DNA of 64,000 bases, from contig CM054118.1 in assembly GCA_028673005.1 (NCBI GenBank), forward strand, positions 6,846,410 to 6,910,409, written 5' to 3'. Of the stretch, positions 21,900 to 33,299 are shown piece after piece. Within the stretch, counting starts at the first letter, position 1. Every line of letters begins with the position of its first letter. A model generated the notes under the pieces. It saw nothing but the letters and a program-made list of their open reading frames with translations. It made no database searches and had not been told where the DNA came from. Source of the stretch: Tanypteryx hageni (lineage: Eukaryota; Arthropoda; Insecta; Odonata; Petaluridae). Made by a program: the position numbers and the translations under genes.

Positions 21900-22444
21900 G
21901 CTAGAGAAAATTGGATAAAAGGAAAATGTGATGAAATAGAACAAATGGAGAAGTTAGGACGGTACGATATGATGTACGCTAGGGCACTGGAATTAGAAGA
22001 TAAGAAGCTGTGTTCTCTCTGTTTATACATTAGTCGTTACTTTCTATTAAATCGGGTTCCCAAACTACGGCTCGCACAATGATTTCATTCTTACCTCATC
22101 AATTTCTTTAAGAGATACATATCCGGATATTTGCCTGCAGGGATGTGTCGAGTTCGTGTATACACAATGCTTTCAATGTACACGTGTAGACATTACACAA
22201 TCGAAAAATTTTCGCAACTGTTGTTTTTAATTTTCACGTGCCGTCCAAGCAGTCATTTTGAATGGTCGTATGTGGCCAATACAATGGTATAAAAAGCCAC
22301 ATATGGCTCTTTTAATAAAACATTTGTTACCACCGAGCTAGAGAAAATTGGCTAAAAGGAAAATGTGATGAAATAGAACAAATGGAGAAATTAGGACGGT
22401 ACGATATGATGTACGCTAAGGCACTGGAATTAGAAGATAAGAAG
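21900..22444 (+). repeat. 329-bp insertion flanked by a 108-bp LINE duplication
   Basis: Positions 21,900-22,007 and 22,337-22,444 are the same stretch of RTE sequence (GCTAGAGAAAATTGG... to ...GATAAGAAG) with three differences. Between them lie 329 bp of foreign DNA that contain hAT-like phrases (GGGTTCCCAAACTACGGCTC; GCCACATATGGCTCTT). A 108-bp duplication is far longer than any hAT target duplication (8 bp), so recombination or a repair event is more likely than simple insertion. Confidence 0.8.
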
Positions 22445-23290
22445 TCTAATGGAATTTGTGGTAAAGGAATTATGAATACGGATGGGAAGATAGTCTCAGA
22501 AACAAAGGATGTAGCACAGGTATGGGAAGAATACATTAAGGAATTATACAGCAAACAGACAGGAGCGGCAAAAATAGAAATGGAAAATGAGGAAAACATT
22601 GAAGAAGACAACTTAGGACCAAGTATTATGGAGAGCGAAGTAGAAAAAGCGATAGTGGAACTTAAGAAGGGGAAAGCCACGGGCAGCGATGGAATACCGG
22701 CTGAGATACTTAAAGTCATAGGATCAGAAGGACTAAAAGCGATCACGAAATTAATTAATAAGATTTACGACACGGGAGAGTGGCCTCAGTATTTCCTAGA
22801 AGTAACAATGATCCCTCTAAAGAAGAAGCCAAAGGCAATGCAGTGTAAAGATTACAGAACTATAAGCCTTCTGTCACACACATCGAAGATCATCACGAGG
22901 ATTCTTAATAAAAGGCTGGAGAAAAAGGCAGAAGAAATAATAGGGGAAGATCAATTCGGTTTCAGAAAAGGACGAGGAACTAGAGATGCTATAGGAGTAG
23001 TTAGAATCATATCAGAAAGGGCAATAGAATACAGTCAAGATATCTGCGCATGTTTCGTAGACTGGCAGAAGGCCTTTGATAGAGTAAATTGGTTAAAGTT
23101 GATGAAGATATTAAAGGATATAGGTGTAGACTGGAAAGACAGAAGACTGATTAGGAATCTATATGAGAATCAAGTTGTAAAGGTCAGGTTTGAGAATGTG
23201 GACACCTGCGGAATAAATATCGGTAGAGGAGTAAGACAAGGCTGCTGCCTATCGCCAACCCTATTCAATATATATATGGAGAAAGTCTAA
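22382..23290 (+). pseudogene. RTE copy 1 reverse transcriptase domain
   Basis: Carries the non-LTR reverse-transcriptase blocks in order: KGKATGSDGIPAEILK, MIPLKKKPKAMQCKDYRTIS, GEDQFGFRKGRGTRDAI, CACFVDWQKAFDRVNW (first catalytic Asp) and GRGVRQGCCLSPTLFNIY. The YADD catalytic box lies beyond the frame's end, at about 23,354-23,365, because of a 2-nt insertion in a TA run. It copies the element's RNA at the nicked target. The 302-codon frame begins inside the duplicated segment, so its ATG is not the native start. Confidence 0.85.
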
Positions 23291-23769
23291 TAAGAAGCTT
23301 TAGAAGGCACAGGGGATTTCAAAATTGGAGGAAGGATTATAAGAACAGTAAAATATGCAGATGATCAAGTACTTCTAGCAAGAAAGGAAGAGGAGCTACA
23401 AAAAATGATAAATAGACTAGTGATAACAGGTAGAAAATTCGGTATGGAAATAAATACAGAAAAATCCAAGGTCATTCGAATATAGGGTAAAGAAGAGAAT
23501 CTGAACATAACTATTGGGGGAAAGCCATTAGAACAAGTTTCAGGATACAAATACCTTGGAAGTATCATAACACGAGAGGCAAAATGTACGGATGAGATCA
23601 AAACTAGAATAGGAAAAGCAAAAGCGGCTTTCAGGAGAAAGAAAGAACTACATACAGGGAATATAAGGGAAGATATCCGCAAGAAGTTGATAAAATGCTA
23701 CGTATGGAGTATAGCATTGTATGGGGCAGAAAGGAAAAATGACATCAAATACTTGGAAAGCTTTGAAAT

Positions 23770-24081
23770 GTGGACTTGGAGGAGAATGCTGAAATAAAAT
23801 GGACAGATAGGATGAAAAACGATGAAGTGCTACGAAGAATAGGAGAGAAGCGAATGATTATACAGACTATCAGAAAGAGGAAGGCTAACTGGGTTGGACA
23901 TTACCTGAGGAGAGGGAGTATGATTAAAGACGTGTTAGAAGGAAAACTAGACGGGAAAAGGGAAAGAGGTAGGAAAAGGTTTCAGCTGATAGACGATTTG
24001 AAAGGGAAAGAGAGTTATCAAGATATAAAGAGGACAGCGGAAAATAGGAGTATATGGAGAACCAGGTTTAACCATGAATAA
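23770..24081 (+). pseudogene. RTE copy 1 C-terminal conserved tail
   Basis: KWTDRMKNDEVLRRIGEKR, IQTIRKRKANWVGHYLRRGS and LDGKRERGRKRFQLIDDLK are the basic C-terminal region shared by RTE/BovB polyproteins (the WTWRRMLKIKW block lies just before it). A deletion near 23,733 relative to copy 3 removes the AETWTLR block and shifts the frame. Function in the family is presumed RNA or DNA binding. The stop at 24,079-24,081 is at the same place as in copy 3. Confidence 0.75.
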
Positions 24082-24124
24082 TCACAGACCTGTCTACGGA
24101 CAGACTACCAATGATGATGATATG

Positions 24125-26095
24125 CTTAGCGTAAACATGGACTAGATATCCGTAAATTATTATTTAATTTATTCACTGACGTAATTAAGCATATATTTAT
24201 AATAAAAATCAGCAATGTTAATGACGACAAAGTGTCACATAGCAAATGGAGCTTATATACAACATCAATGTTTCAAAACGAGTGAAAAGAGGAAAATTTT
24301 TGTCAAGCGAGATAATGTCTTCTTCTTATCGGGAGATAGAATAAGAAATATGGAATGCATATATATATTCATAGGAACCAGTTCCAAGCTCCAGAACTGA
24401 CTTATGCATTCTTGTCATCCCGAAAATAACCACGTTACAAGAAAACACGTAACGCTCAACGCAGAAACAACATCCTGCAATATAATTAACGCACCATAAT
24501 GAATTTCCGAAAGAAAAAAAATTAAACGGTGAACTAAAGATAAACTTGATTCCGTCTCATCCTTTTACTCACCGTTCGAAATTAGATCGCCGATAAAAAG
24601 CTATAATAATGCGCGATGCCGCATGAGATGAATCAGATTTCTCTCGCGGCTATTTATAAAAAGATTATATCGGTCATGGCGTCCGCGCGCACACTCCTGC
24701 GTGTCGCCACAAAAACCCCTTTTCTGTTCTCCTCGCTATCCATCTCCGTCCAGTTGTGACTGCTATCGTTAGCCAGAGAAGACGGAGAGAGAAAAAATAG
24801 TCTCCTGAAGTTCACGTGCCAAATAGAGAGATAGATAGGGAGGAATCCCTTATCACTCAATAATCAACACATCACGTGTCCGATGGAGAGGGGAGGAACA
24901 TTTGAAGATCGTATCCAAGGTGTCATAAAAGCGAGCTTCCCGGGTTTTGCCGCGAGGGAAATGTTTTATCGCCCCCCCCCCTCTCCCCACCTATTCTCCA
25001 TTCTTCCCCATTTAACGTTTCCCAACGCGATTAATATAACGTAGCAGCGGCCGAGATGGTCCGCGGGGACGTATTTTTAAGGGCTGGGGTAACATGGATT
25101 TTGTATATCGTATATCATTTGCGTCAACGCGCTTTTAAAAAACGTCGCGAGCGCAAGAAATGTCCGCAATAGTATTTTATACCCGCCGGGTTGGTTTGAA
25201 AGCTTTGGATTCGGTTATAATTTCGTTTTTGATGAGGAAACGTAACTCATAGTCGTGGCATTATTTAAAAAACTCCATACTGTGTACTTTACTTTCAGAT
25301 TTTTTTGGTAACTTTATGCACTGATAAAATGGAGTTATGTGGGTTTTCTCGGGTTATAAAAAAATCTCTTGGCATTAATTGTAATTGAGACTTTTGATGA
25401 TTGGGGTTTTATATAAGCTTCTTAAGTAGAGGAAAGTGAGGAAAGAATGTGAGAGCAATTAGCATAAGGCGCCTTTTTCGACAGTTTGAAAAACGACATT
25501 CTTTTGCTTTTCCAAAATTCACTTATCAACGATTTCTTAATCGTAGAAGCTTATGATAGCTAAACAGAGATTCATTGATTAAACTTTTTACACCGCAGGA
25601 ATACATTTTTCATAAATTGCTTCAGTTGTGGTATTAAGATAAATAATTGGTTCTCTTGGAAGTAATAAATTCAATCCAGATCGGGTTTTAAGGAATTCTT
25701 CCAACTCGTTGCCTTCAGTTCTACACACAAAAAGTCATCTCGCAACAACTAATAATTTTCGAGATATATATTACAGATTGACTTTTTTACCCAAAATTTA
25801 CTCCCTAGCCACTAATTTTATAACCACCAAATATTTACCATATGTAGAACTGATGTAAAACTGTCTATCCTGGAATTTGTGCGTTTATAACTTTGACTAT
25901 TTTTGAGTAATTTTGTACACGGACGGATAAATCGAATGCATAAGTGATTCTTTAGTAAAAAGGCGCTATATATTTTACGATATTATACAAGAAAGCATTT
26001 ATTTGATTGGTGTTCTAATTTGTTATTTTCTAAACTAGCCTTGACTGTGAAATTCCGTTTACAGGAAAGTAAGCAAGATTAATTTCAGAATAACT
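24125..26095. other. Unrecognised DNA; CpG-richer patch at about 24,590-25,150
   Basis: No protein-like frame. The patch at 24,590-25,150 is richer in CG dinucleotides (for example GTCCGCGCGCACACTCC) and includes a C10 run near 24,972. It resembles the islands near 14.2 and 26.8 kb and could be old unique or regulatory sequence. The rest is AT-rich. Confidence 0.4.
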
Positions 26096-26103
26096 TGGTC
26101 GGG

Positions 26104-26140
26104 TCTGATGATGGCGCTAAGCGCAAAACCTGGGCTGCAC
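26104..26140 (+). other. Hammerhead-like motif (weak)
   Basis: CTGATGA (26,105-26,111), a GCGC-TAA-GCGC hairpin, then AAAACCTGGG. The two core boxes and a perfect 4-bp stem II are visible, but GAAA is AAAA and stem III is degenerate. It is followed by a TATTTATTTATTT stretch. Probably another decayed Penelope-like end. Confidence 0.35.
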
Positions 26141-26149
26141 TGTTGTATT

Positions 26150-28868
26150 TATTTATTTACGTAGAATTAAAATAGCTTTTCTGAATAAATTTTTTTCTGG
26201 TATTAATTTTGTGAGTAAAAAAGAAAATCGCTACGTAAAAGTGGCAAACATAATTCATAAATATCAAGCTAGATAACCTATATTCGTGTTCATCAATAAA
26301 CGTTTACATCAGCTAATATTAGCATATTAAAATTATAGCTTAACTTGAGCTTTTAAATAAATAACCTATGAAATTGAGCAAAGGCAATGCATGAAAGTAG
26401 ATCTTACTTCGCGAGGCGCATTATAGTTGCCAATTAATACGATATTTTGGTATGCCGGTTTAATTTTTAGCGACGTAATAAAGATTTCATTTTTTTAGGC
26501 AGGCCTCACGTTCCGCGGATTTCATAACGGCGGCGCCATTATTCTCACTTTGGACTTCCATAGCCGATCAGTTTTCGACATCGATTATATATCGGAAGTT
26601 ACAACAATGCCCCAATACGTTTCTATGTCACGCGCCGTGGAAAAAAAAGAATGAAGGGAAGAGAACGCGCTATCTGACCTCTTTCTCTCTCTCTCTCTGT
26701 ATACATATCCTCATTAACATGCCGGTCATCTCCTAGTGATTGATGCGCGGAGGAAGAGGCGTCGAGGTAACAGAGCGAATGGCTGATGTAAATCATCGAC
26801 TCCCAGGCACCATTTTGGGTTAGCCGCCGCCGGACGCACACACGCACGCTTAATTAAAACGCTATACTTTTCGGGTACGAGAAGATAGTGGTAAGAGGGT
26901 TGGGGGGAAGCTCATTCCTTGTACGAAAAAAAAGTTGGATGATGCACTCCGCGGATTGGAACGACGTCACGCCGCCGGAAGGAGGTGTACGTTGGCGCGG
27001 GTAATGATTCATGTCTGATAGAGGGATCGAATTACGTTGATGACGGAAGGGGATCATCGAAAGTTTTTGAAATACTCGGCTGGTGACACCGCGAGGTCGT
27101 TATAGTTTTGGGAAATCGATGAAGGGCTCGGCCGGCGTCCGATTCAAAGGTCGGGTGTTCGAGCTCTGCCGAAGGGGCTTACCTCTATGCTCGTCGTTTT
27201 TGGGCGTTCATTTTGTCAGGAAAGCTATAGAAGCGGAAAGCTATGTGGACGCGTCTTGACTGCCTGTCCTTTCATTTATTTAACCGCTTGGCGAAATTTG
27301 ATTAAATTCAATGTGAGAGATCCTCATTCAAATTCATCGACCAAATATGGTTTTGTGCCTCATCAGACAACTAAACCTTCCGCTTTGCATAAGTGCTTAA
27401 AAAAGCTGTACTTCACATGAAATTGTTTCCATTGATTTAACTAACGCTATATCAAAGGAGGTACTTTCTGTCCACCCTTTATTAATTATCACTTTTTGGC
27501 TTTTTAACAACAATAATAGAGCACTGTTGAATACTTTTAATATCGCTCATAAATAGTCGTATACGATCACGACTTGCCCTTTAGGTGTATAATTTTTAAT
27601 GCACAGTAAACAGAACCGGAACAAGACATTTTTGCGCCCTAGACAAGGTTTTTAAATTATGCCCCCTCCTAATGAAAGTATGCAGTACACAATGTTATCT
27701 CTCAAAACTAGTTTGTTTGGAATGTAGAGGTAAAATGAAATATATTTTATGGCATAAACCGTTAGACAAATTTCAAATTGCCATTTATAGCGCCTCTAAG
27801 AGTGAAGCGCTCCTGGCGGGTGCCTCGCTGGCCTAGTCTTCGCCCCGAATCTGACAGTAGCTACAAAACCTAATGGTGAGCAGAGTACTCTTCCGTTGAC
27901 AGGGATCGCTGTCACTTGTGTGGAGCCATCTTCAGGTCAAAATAGAGAATAACAACAGAGTAATGAAGACGAGCTTCACTTGCGCTTCTTATAATTGGTA
28001 TTTCTGCAGCAGACAAAGACGAAAAACGATCATATGCGGAAATTGCGCGGCCGACAAAGGAGCGAACAGCGATTTATAGAGTGCCTAATTTTGAAGAAAA
28101 GTTAATTGATTTTTATTTAGTGGGCTCAATGTATCATCCCTTGGTATAACCTGTTATTAAAATACCTTGGTATTGCGAGGGTCAAGGAAATTATATGTAC
28201 ATTCTAGAAAATTTGATAACATAATTTGAGATGCATAGGATTCAGCAATAGCAATTGCAATGACTCCAGAACTGTCACTTTCATGTTTTAAACGTTATAC
28301 GTACCAATAATTTTTGGGAATGGATTGTTTACAAAATATCGAATTTTAGTTCAAATACATATCCGCTGCGCAAACTAAGGTGCCATTTGGTATTCTGAAT
28401 CACATTCTAGTGTAAGGTAATGTTTATGATTTCGTGCTGTAATCATTTCACATAGACTTCATATGTCTAATATAATATTCAGCTGTAATGAACATTTCCA
28501 CAATGAGGATATTTTTGTAGTCTTTTGCAGTTCGAATCAAGTCTTTTTGTTTTTAGTGAAAGTGTCTTAAAATGTTAATTGGATTAAATTAACCCGATAT
28601 ATTTAATGAAGGTGGAATAATGAATTCCCATTTTATTATAGTATTAACATGTTTTAATGAACTTCATTATTAAAGATTATTAAGAATAAGCCTTAAGAAA
28701 ATATCGCCATGAAAATATGTTAAATTAAATTTTTTTAATTAGTTCGTAAAAGAATATAAAATGAAAAACTTAATTTAAAAGCAGCAAAAATGTTCATTTT
28801 CCATTATAACAGCACTTAACTTATTCATTTATGATTAAATTAAGTTAACTAACTTTAATTTCACTACA
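26150..28868. other. Unrecognised DNA; CpG-richer patch at about 26,500-27,160
   Basis: The patch at 26,500-27,160 is GC- and CpG-richer (CGGCGGCGCC, GCCGCCGCCGGACG) with a (CT)n run near 26,680-26,700 and no transposon hallmark. About 27,600-27,860 has hAT-like subterminal phrases (TTTGCGCCCTAGACAAGG) without ends. No gene is seen. Confidence 0.4.
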
Positions 28869-28876
28869 GTCATACC

Positions 28877-29931
28877 TAGGGTTGCCAACTATTTCGGAGA
28901 TAATTCCGGGACAGGTGCCCGCCGAGGCACTATTATCCTGGACAGGGGGTTCAATTCCGGTACCGTCTCCGCCAATTCTGAGATACATGCCATCACGCCA
29001 TTTACCTTTAGAGAGAACGGACCTTCATACCTTCTATCCTGGGTTGAGATACATTAAATAATATGCAGAAATAAAGTTTATACAATAATGCTTTATTATT
29101 TAAAAAAATTGACATTACAGAATATATTTACTTGTATTCTAGAAATCCTTTAAAATATGTAAAAGTATGTGGAAGCAGCAGAGATATCAGCGTTTTTTCA
29201 ATATTTTTTTGCTCTTTGCTGCTTTCGTCAGTTGTTTCCCAATTGAGTCCATATTAAGAAAATTTGCGAATTCGGCACAAGATTCAGTTTTATTCAACTT
29301 GACTTGCAATTCTGCTTTCACCAAGTCGACAGCCATTCTGTTCCGGTCCTTGCTCCATGCAGTATTCATATGACTAAAAACTCTTTCTGTGTAGGCATTT
29401 CTCGCTGGAATAGACATCACAAAAGAAACAATTTTCTTTAGCTCACCCGAAGTTTGCTTCCTTCTGAAATACTCAGCACATATTTTATCATCGGTTTACT
29501 CTTTGTTTGGGGCAGGGAACCACAATCGAAGCCGCGAATATTCATTATATAAAGCGTCAACATCAATTTCAATTTGTAATATTTCCTAAATAGAATACAT
29601 GTATATGAGAGCAACCTTTGGGACTTAACTGAGGAGCACGTTTAAAAATACAATTTAACCAAAAGGAGCAAGAAGAATAACTCTTTCCTCATAGAATACA
29701 GTGTATAAGGTTGTAGCTACTGCATAATGTTTATTTTGAATCGGGAAACAGTAGGCGATCTTTTATAACTCTACATGAATTTCAGGACCTGAGTGAAGGC
29801 AATAAATTGGCCGGTGGCTTTATCTCGAACTCCAGGACATTTTGCGTCCCGGGTATGTCCCATCCGGGATCCTGGACACGGGGTCCAATTCCCTGACTGT
29901 CCCGGCCAGTCCAGGACGGTTGGCAACCCTA
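28877..29931 (-). mobile_element. hAT element, internally deleted, about 1.05 kb
   Basis: Left end TAGGGTTGCCAACTATTTC and the reverse complement of the right end TAGGGTTGCCAACCGTCC match over the first 13 bases. Both continue into similar CCTGGACAGG/TTCAATTCC subterminal blocks. Flanking octamers GTCATACC and GTCATAGT agree at six of eight positions, consistent with an aged hAT target duplication. Only the C-terminal part of the transposase remains, on the minus strand. Confidence 0.8.
29187..29420 (-). pseudogene. hAT transposase C-terminus (hATC dimerisation region)
   Basis: The frame reads SIPARNAYTERVFSHMNTAW, then RNRMAVDLVKAELQVK and CAEFANFL. The pattern (N-A-x-x-E-R-x-F-S, then a basic stretch and LVKAEL) is the hATC dimerisation domain. 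The lineage differs from the ZMYM1-like copies in this window. The frame is open only in this 77-codon segment. The DDE catalytic core is absent, so the element is non-autonomous. Confidence 0.75.
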
Positions 29932-29939
29932 GTCATAGT

Positions 29940-30448
29940 CATATTTTGTACCCTGAGAAAGCAACCGAAATTGATCTCGAGTTGGTGTACTTCCAGTTTC
30001 TTGGAATTGAATCTTTAAGATGGAATTGGTTTATTTTCAAAGTTTTCCGCTATGAGGGACGAGATTTCCAAAAACGAAAACCTCTACTTAGATATACGTA
30101 CTTGGTCTAAACTACCTTCAAAATTCTCGGCTATGAAGAAAGTTGCATTCGCTCTTGTGTCGTCATTAGGTACTAGATACTATTGCAAGTGTTTTTCCTA
30201 ATGAAGAATACTCTTAATCCTGTTCGCAATCTGCTGACAATAGAAAATTCTGAAGCTTGTCTTCGTCTTCAGACTACCATCTATCAACCAGATCTTACCA
30301 TACGGGCATTAAAAATGAAAGAACAGGGAAGCCATTAAATCGGTCTTTATTATGTAGTTTCTTTATATAAAAAACAAAAATTAATAGCATTTTTAAATTA
30401 ATGTTCGTAATTTATGTTGAAATATAATATTAAATGTAATCTTAGATG
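29940..30448. other. AT-rich DNA between two hAT copies
   Basis: No recognisable gene. The 105-codon frame that starts inside the left hAT and runs to 30,110 is not protein-like. Confidence 0.5.
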
Positions 30449-30855
30449 CTGCTGTTCAGTGGCGTAGCAAGGTGAAGCCGGACCCTGGTTCCAGAATTCT
30501 CTACGGGTCACCTCTCTAATCCAATATAATCTTACATTTTATAGGGAATAATTTTAATTATATCAATTTATTAATACTTCGATGTTTCATTGCAATTTTT
30601 CACAATTTTATGCTTTTAATTGTAAATAATATAATTTCAGAGAACAAATATTACAGAAATCAGGTTGCACGATTATGGAGCTGAAAATAGCAATTTTTGT
30701 ACTACATGAAAAATAATCTGTAGCTCACATATAAATAGCATCTATTACATAACACATTATTAACTTGCTACATAGCAAAATTCTTCTTGCGAGCTTTACT
30801 TTCCGCAAAATTGGTTACAATTGCCGAAGGATCAATTTTAATTGCACGGGCTCGT

Positions 30856-31116
30856 TCAATTAGGAATCATTGCGTGTCCACTGAGGTGCTTCTGCCCCAC
30901 TGAGTACCTTAAATAATTTTTTACCAATTTCAACTTAGAAAATGAGCGTTTTGATGTAACTACAGTAACAGGGAGCGTAAGAAATAGTAAACAGGCTATG
31001 CATGTATCTGGAAATGTTGAAGCTAATAGATAGTTATCTACGATTAACATAAATGCTAAATCATATACAGAGTCAAATTGGCTAATTTGCGTTTTAAAGC
31101 TAGATCTGACGTACAA
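30856..31116 (-). pseudogene. ZMYM1-like hAT transposase, C-terminal segment
   Basis: LLFLTLPVTVVTSKRSFSKL followed by KLVKNYLR is the hATC dimerisation region with the RSFSKLK box. It is the same lineage as 19,935-20,156 (LPVTVAETERSFSKLK). In this copy the usual E before RSFS is K. The frame is 86 codons and lacks the terminal LSIE-type motif because of decay. Confidence 0.75.
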
Positions 31117-31459
31117 TTTGAGGGCCTAAGTCTAATAAAAGATCATCAGTGTAGGCTTCTGCTAAATTACTTATTGCTTTAAACAGTTCATATTCGGTGT
31201 ATGAAAGCATTTATTGGGACAGCAAACATCTAACCAGATTTCCAACACTGTGAAGTCCTAGAAAAAGTTCACTTAGTTGAATATGAATTATGTCAAGCGA
31301 TTAATAGAAAACTTTGATTTCAAACAATTTTGTAGGCTCATTCAATCGGCTGTCGTTTGCAAGATCGTCAAAATGTGTTACGCTTTGAGAGGCTTTCTCT
31401 TTCTGAAACTCGCATTTGATGCCCCAACTATTAGCTGTATCTGTAGAGTTTAAAACAGA

Positions 31460-31933
31460 TTAAAAACCATTCCGATATAATTTTAAGTCATCGTATGCAT
31501 AATTTTCCAAAGCAGTAACTTTATTGAGGTCCTGTTTTTCAGATCGGAGAAGTTTAGAGACGGTATTAATTGTTGTGAGAATTTTGATTTGCATTACAAT
31601 AATTATCACAACTTCAAAACACTCAAGCCTTTTACGGAGAGCTATTGCTTCGGCCTTTTCTTTAGATTTTTTTAAAATAATCATGGTTAAAACTTTCAAA
31701 ACATCTGTAAACCTAAACCTTAGTGCAATAAGCGTATCGTTTCTGTTGGACCATCTTGTGCCTCTTAAGTGTGGTGCTGATTGTTCCTTCTGCACAGAGT
31801 AATTTCCATCTCTCAGTACTATTCCCAAAAATACGTACACTCTCTCAAGTAGACTGTAAAAATTACCGGGTTGTGGAATCAATTTTATGCAATCATTTAT
31901 TACAATATTAAGGTTGTGCGATGCACAGTGCAC
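31460..31933 (-). pseudogene. ZMYM1-like hAT transposase, central segment
   Basis: Begins MHCASHNLNIVINDCIK, the hAT catalytic-core motif around CxxHxLNL, followed by FYSLLERVYVFL and APHLRGTRWSNRNDTLIAL (the conserved TRW block). It then runs into a helical region. It corresponds to the middle of ZMYM1/DUF4371-type hAT transposases, between the RNase-H-like first half and hATC. The 157-codon frame is the best-preserved part of the element. Confidence 0.75.
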
Positions 31934-32181
31934 GTATATAGCATGAGGTATTTTTTAAATACAAGGTTGCACTCCTGAATAAATACCACTCGTTGTGGCC
32001 GCACCATTGTATCCTTGTCCCCCTTAATTTATTTAAGGTTATCCCCTTTTCTTTTATCCCATTGCAATTTTTTTCCTGCAAAACTAAAGCTTTTCGGCTT
32101 TCAACTATTTCAAATTATTGGCAGAGAAAAGTGTTTCACTAAAGTTACCTTTATCTTAGGGATAGTCAGAGACTAAAGCTG

Positions 32182-32496
32182 TTACGTTATTAATATTAAT
32201 GGTTTTTTTACGTAGTCCTGTTCTACTACTTGCAATTTCTCTATTATTTTATTTTCAGAAATATTCCCAATATCAGGTTCACTATGGACACTTGATTTGA
32301 CAGAGGATGACGAAGTTTCATTTAAAAAATCGGTAAAAATAATATTATTATAATATTGAGTAGAAACATTGCCGTTAGATTGTTTAGTAGAGAAAACTGA
32401 AAAATTAATAAATGCTGTAATTTTTAAATATTTTGCGTTACTGGCGTACAACTCCTTCTTCTTTTCTTTAGCTGCTCCACGTTTATGTTTATACAT
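32182..32496 (-). pseudogene. ZMYM1-like hAT transposase, N-terminal segment
   Basis: Starts MYKHKRGAAKEKKKE, the short basic N-terminus usual for ZMYM1-like hAT proteins, then a Ser/Asn/Glu-rich low-complexity linker. It lies upstream (minus sense) of the central and C-terminal segments in the same element. The zinc-finger (TTF-type) region between this and the central part is not readable, being lost to frameshifts at about 31,950-32,180. Confidence 0.6.
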
Positions 32497-32653
32497 TTAA
32501 AGAATACTATTGTTAAATTTTTAAGTTACAAATTCGAATAAATTTTCACAGTCGTGTTATTGTTGGTGCACTCCAGTCGACAGCCATCACAAAAGCAGAT
32601 AATTGACTCTCAAGGACAATCTATAGTTTGATTGTGAAAAATATTAATTTTAA

Positions 32654-32819
32654 ACTAAAACCATTGGCGTGTCGGAAAATGTGTGAACCCCTCACCAAAA
32701 TAATATTGAAGTCCAGGGAAAAATTTAAGGGCCTCAGGAAATAAATGGGCCCGCTTTTGCCATGGGCTCCCCCGCCGCACGGGGGCTGCGGGGGCGTCCC
32801 CTAAGCCACTGTCTAAAAC
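32654..32819. mobile_element. 150-bp hAT MITE nested in the larger hAT element
   Basis: The body is 32,662-32,811. Ends CATTGGCGTGTCGG and (reverse complement) CAGTGGCTTAGGGG are hAT-like and agree at 9 of 14 positions. The flanking octamers ACTAAAAC (32,654-32,661) and TCTAAAAC (32,812-32,819) match at seven of eight. It sits in the 5' untranslated part of the host element. Confidence 0.7.
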
Positions 32820-33299
32820 AATATAAATTTGTTCAAGCAATCAATAAAAAAAAACGTTCCCAAATAGGTTAAATTATAAAAAATTGACGCGAGAATTTAA
32901 TGCGAATTTCATGTGAGACTCCTTTTTACTGTAATTAGCAAATGAAAATATATATAAATGTCTTACTTTTTGAATTCAGAGCGCTGTACTGTTCCCTAAT
33001 CATGGGCGGAGAATAAATTTTCAATTCCGCAAACCTCCCGTTATACCAGGCTTAGACAAAGGGCCCTTTCCCCTTCCCTCTCGCACTGCCAGGCATAAAA
33101 CTTACCGCCTGAGCTTTCAATTGATATTATTGTGCGGATCGAAGACTAGTCCCACGGGCCCTTGTGGCCCCCCGCGCGCTCCGGGCCCTGGTTCGGCCGA
33201 ACCATCGGAACTATGGTCCCTAGGCCACTGCTGCTGTTAATATTGATGAAATTTTTTTGATATGTAATAAATGTAAAGTTTTTAAAGCAAATTAACAAT

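Larger units (their letters stand above)
20438..24119 (+). mobile_element. RTE/BovB-type LINE, copy 1 (near full length, broken)
   Basis: Carries an apurinic-like endonuclease, a reverse transcriptase and a C-terminal conserved tail, and ends in ATGATGATGAT, the short 3' repeat expected of RTE-clade elements. Possible short target duplication ATATGC (20,432-20,437 and 24,120-24,125), too short to be certain. Defects against copy 3: TAA for the Tyr codon after the endonuclease (21,448), a 1-nt deletion near 21,705, an insertion with 108-bp flanking repeats (22,008-22,336), compensating 2-nt indels near 23,275-23,300, and a TAG at 23,483 shared with copy 3. The copy is dead but recent, since it is nearly identical to copy 3 over their shared length. 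Confidence 0.85.
30449..33238 (-). mobile_element. Complete hAT element (ZMYM1-like) with perfect 8-bp target duplication
   Basis: The element spans 30,457-33,230 (2,774 bp). The left end CAGTGGCGTAGCAAGG and the reverse complement of the right end CAGTGGCCTAGGGACC are hAT termini. CTGCTGTT occurs directly outside both ends (30,449-30,456 and 33,231-33,238), an exact 8-bp duplication. Three transposase segments lie on the minus strand in the correct order. A 150-bp MITE is nested near the 5' end (32,662-32,811). Stops and frameshifts make it inactive. Confidence 0.9.

Noticed and set aside
21145..22746. Minus-strand frames of 69-139 codons opposite the RTE LINE (also 49,262-50,983)
   Set aside because: They are antisense shadows of the RTE coding frame. 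The same shadows recur opposite copy 3.
27600..27860. Possible hAT MITE with TTTGCGCCCTAGACAAGG subterminal phrase
   Set aside because: No matching inverted ends or target duplication could be found, so it is mentioned only as a hint.
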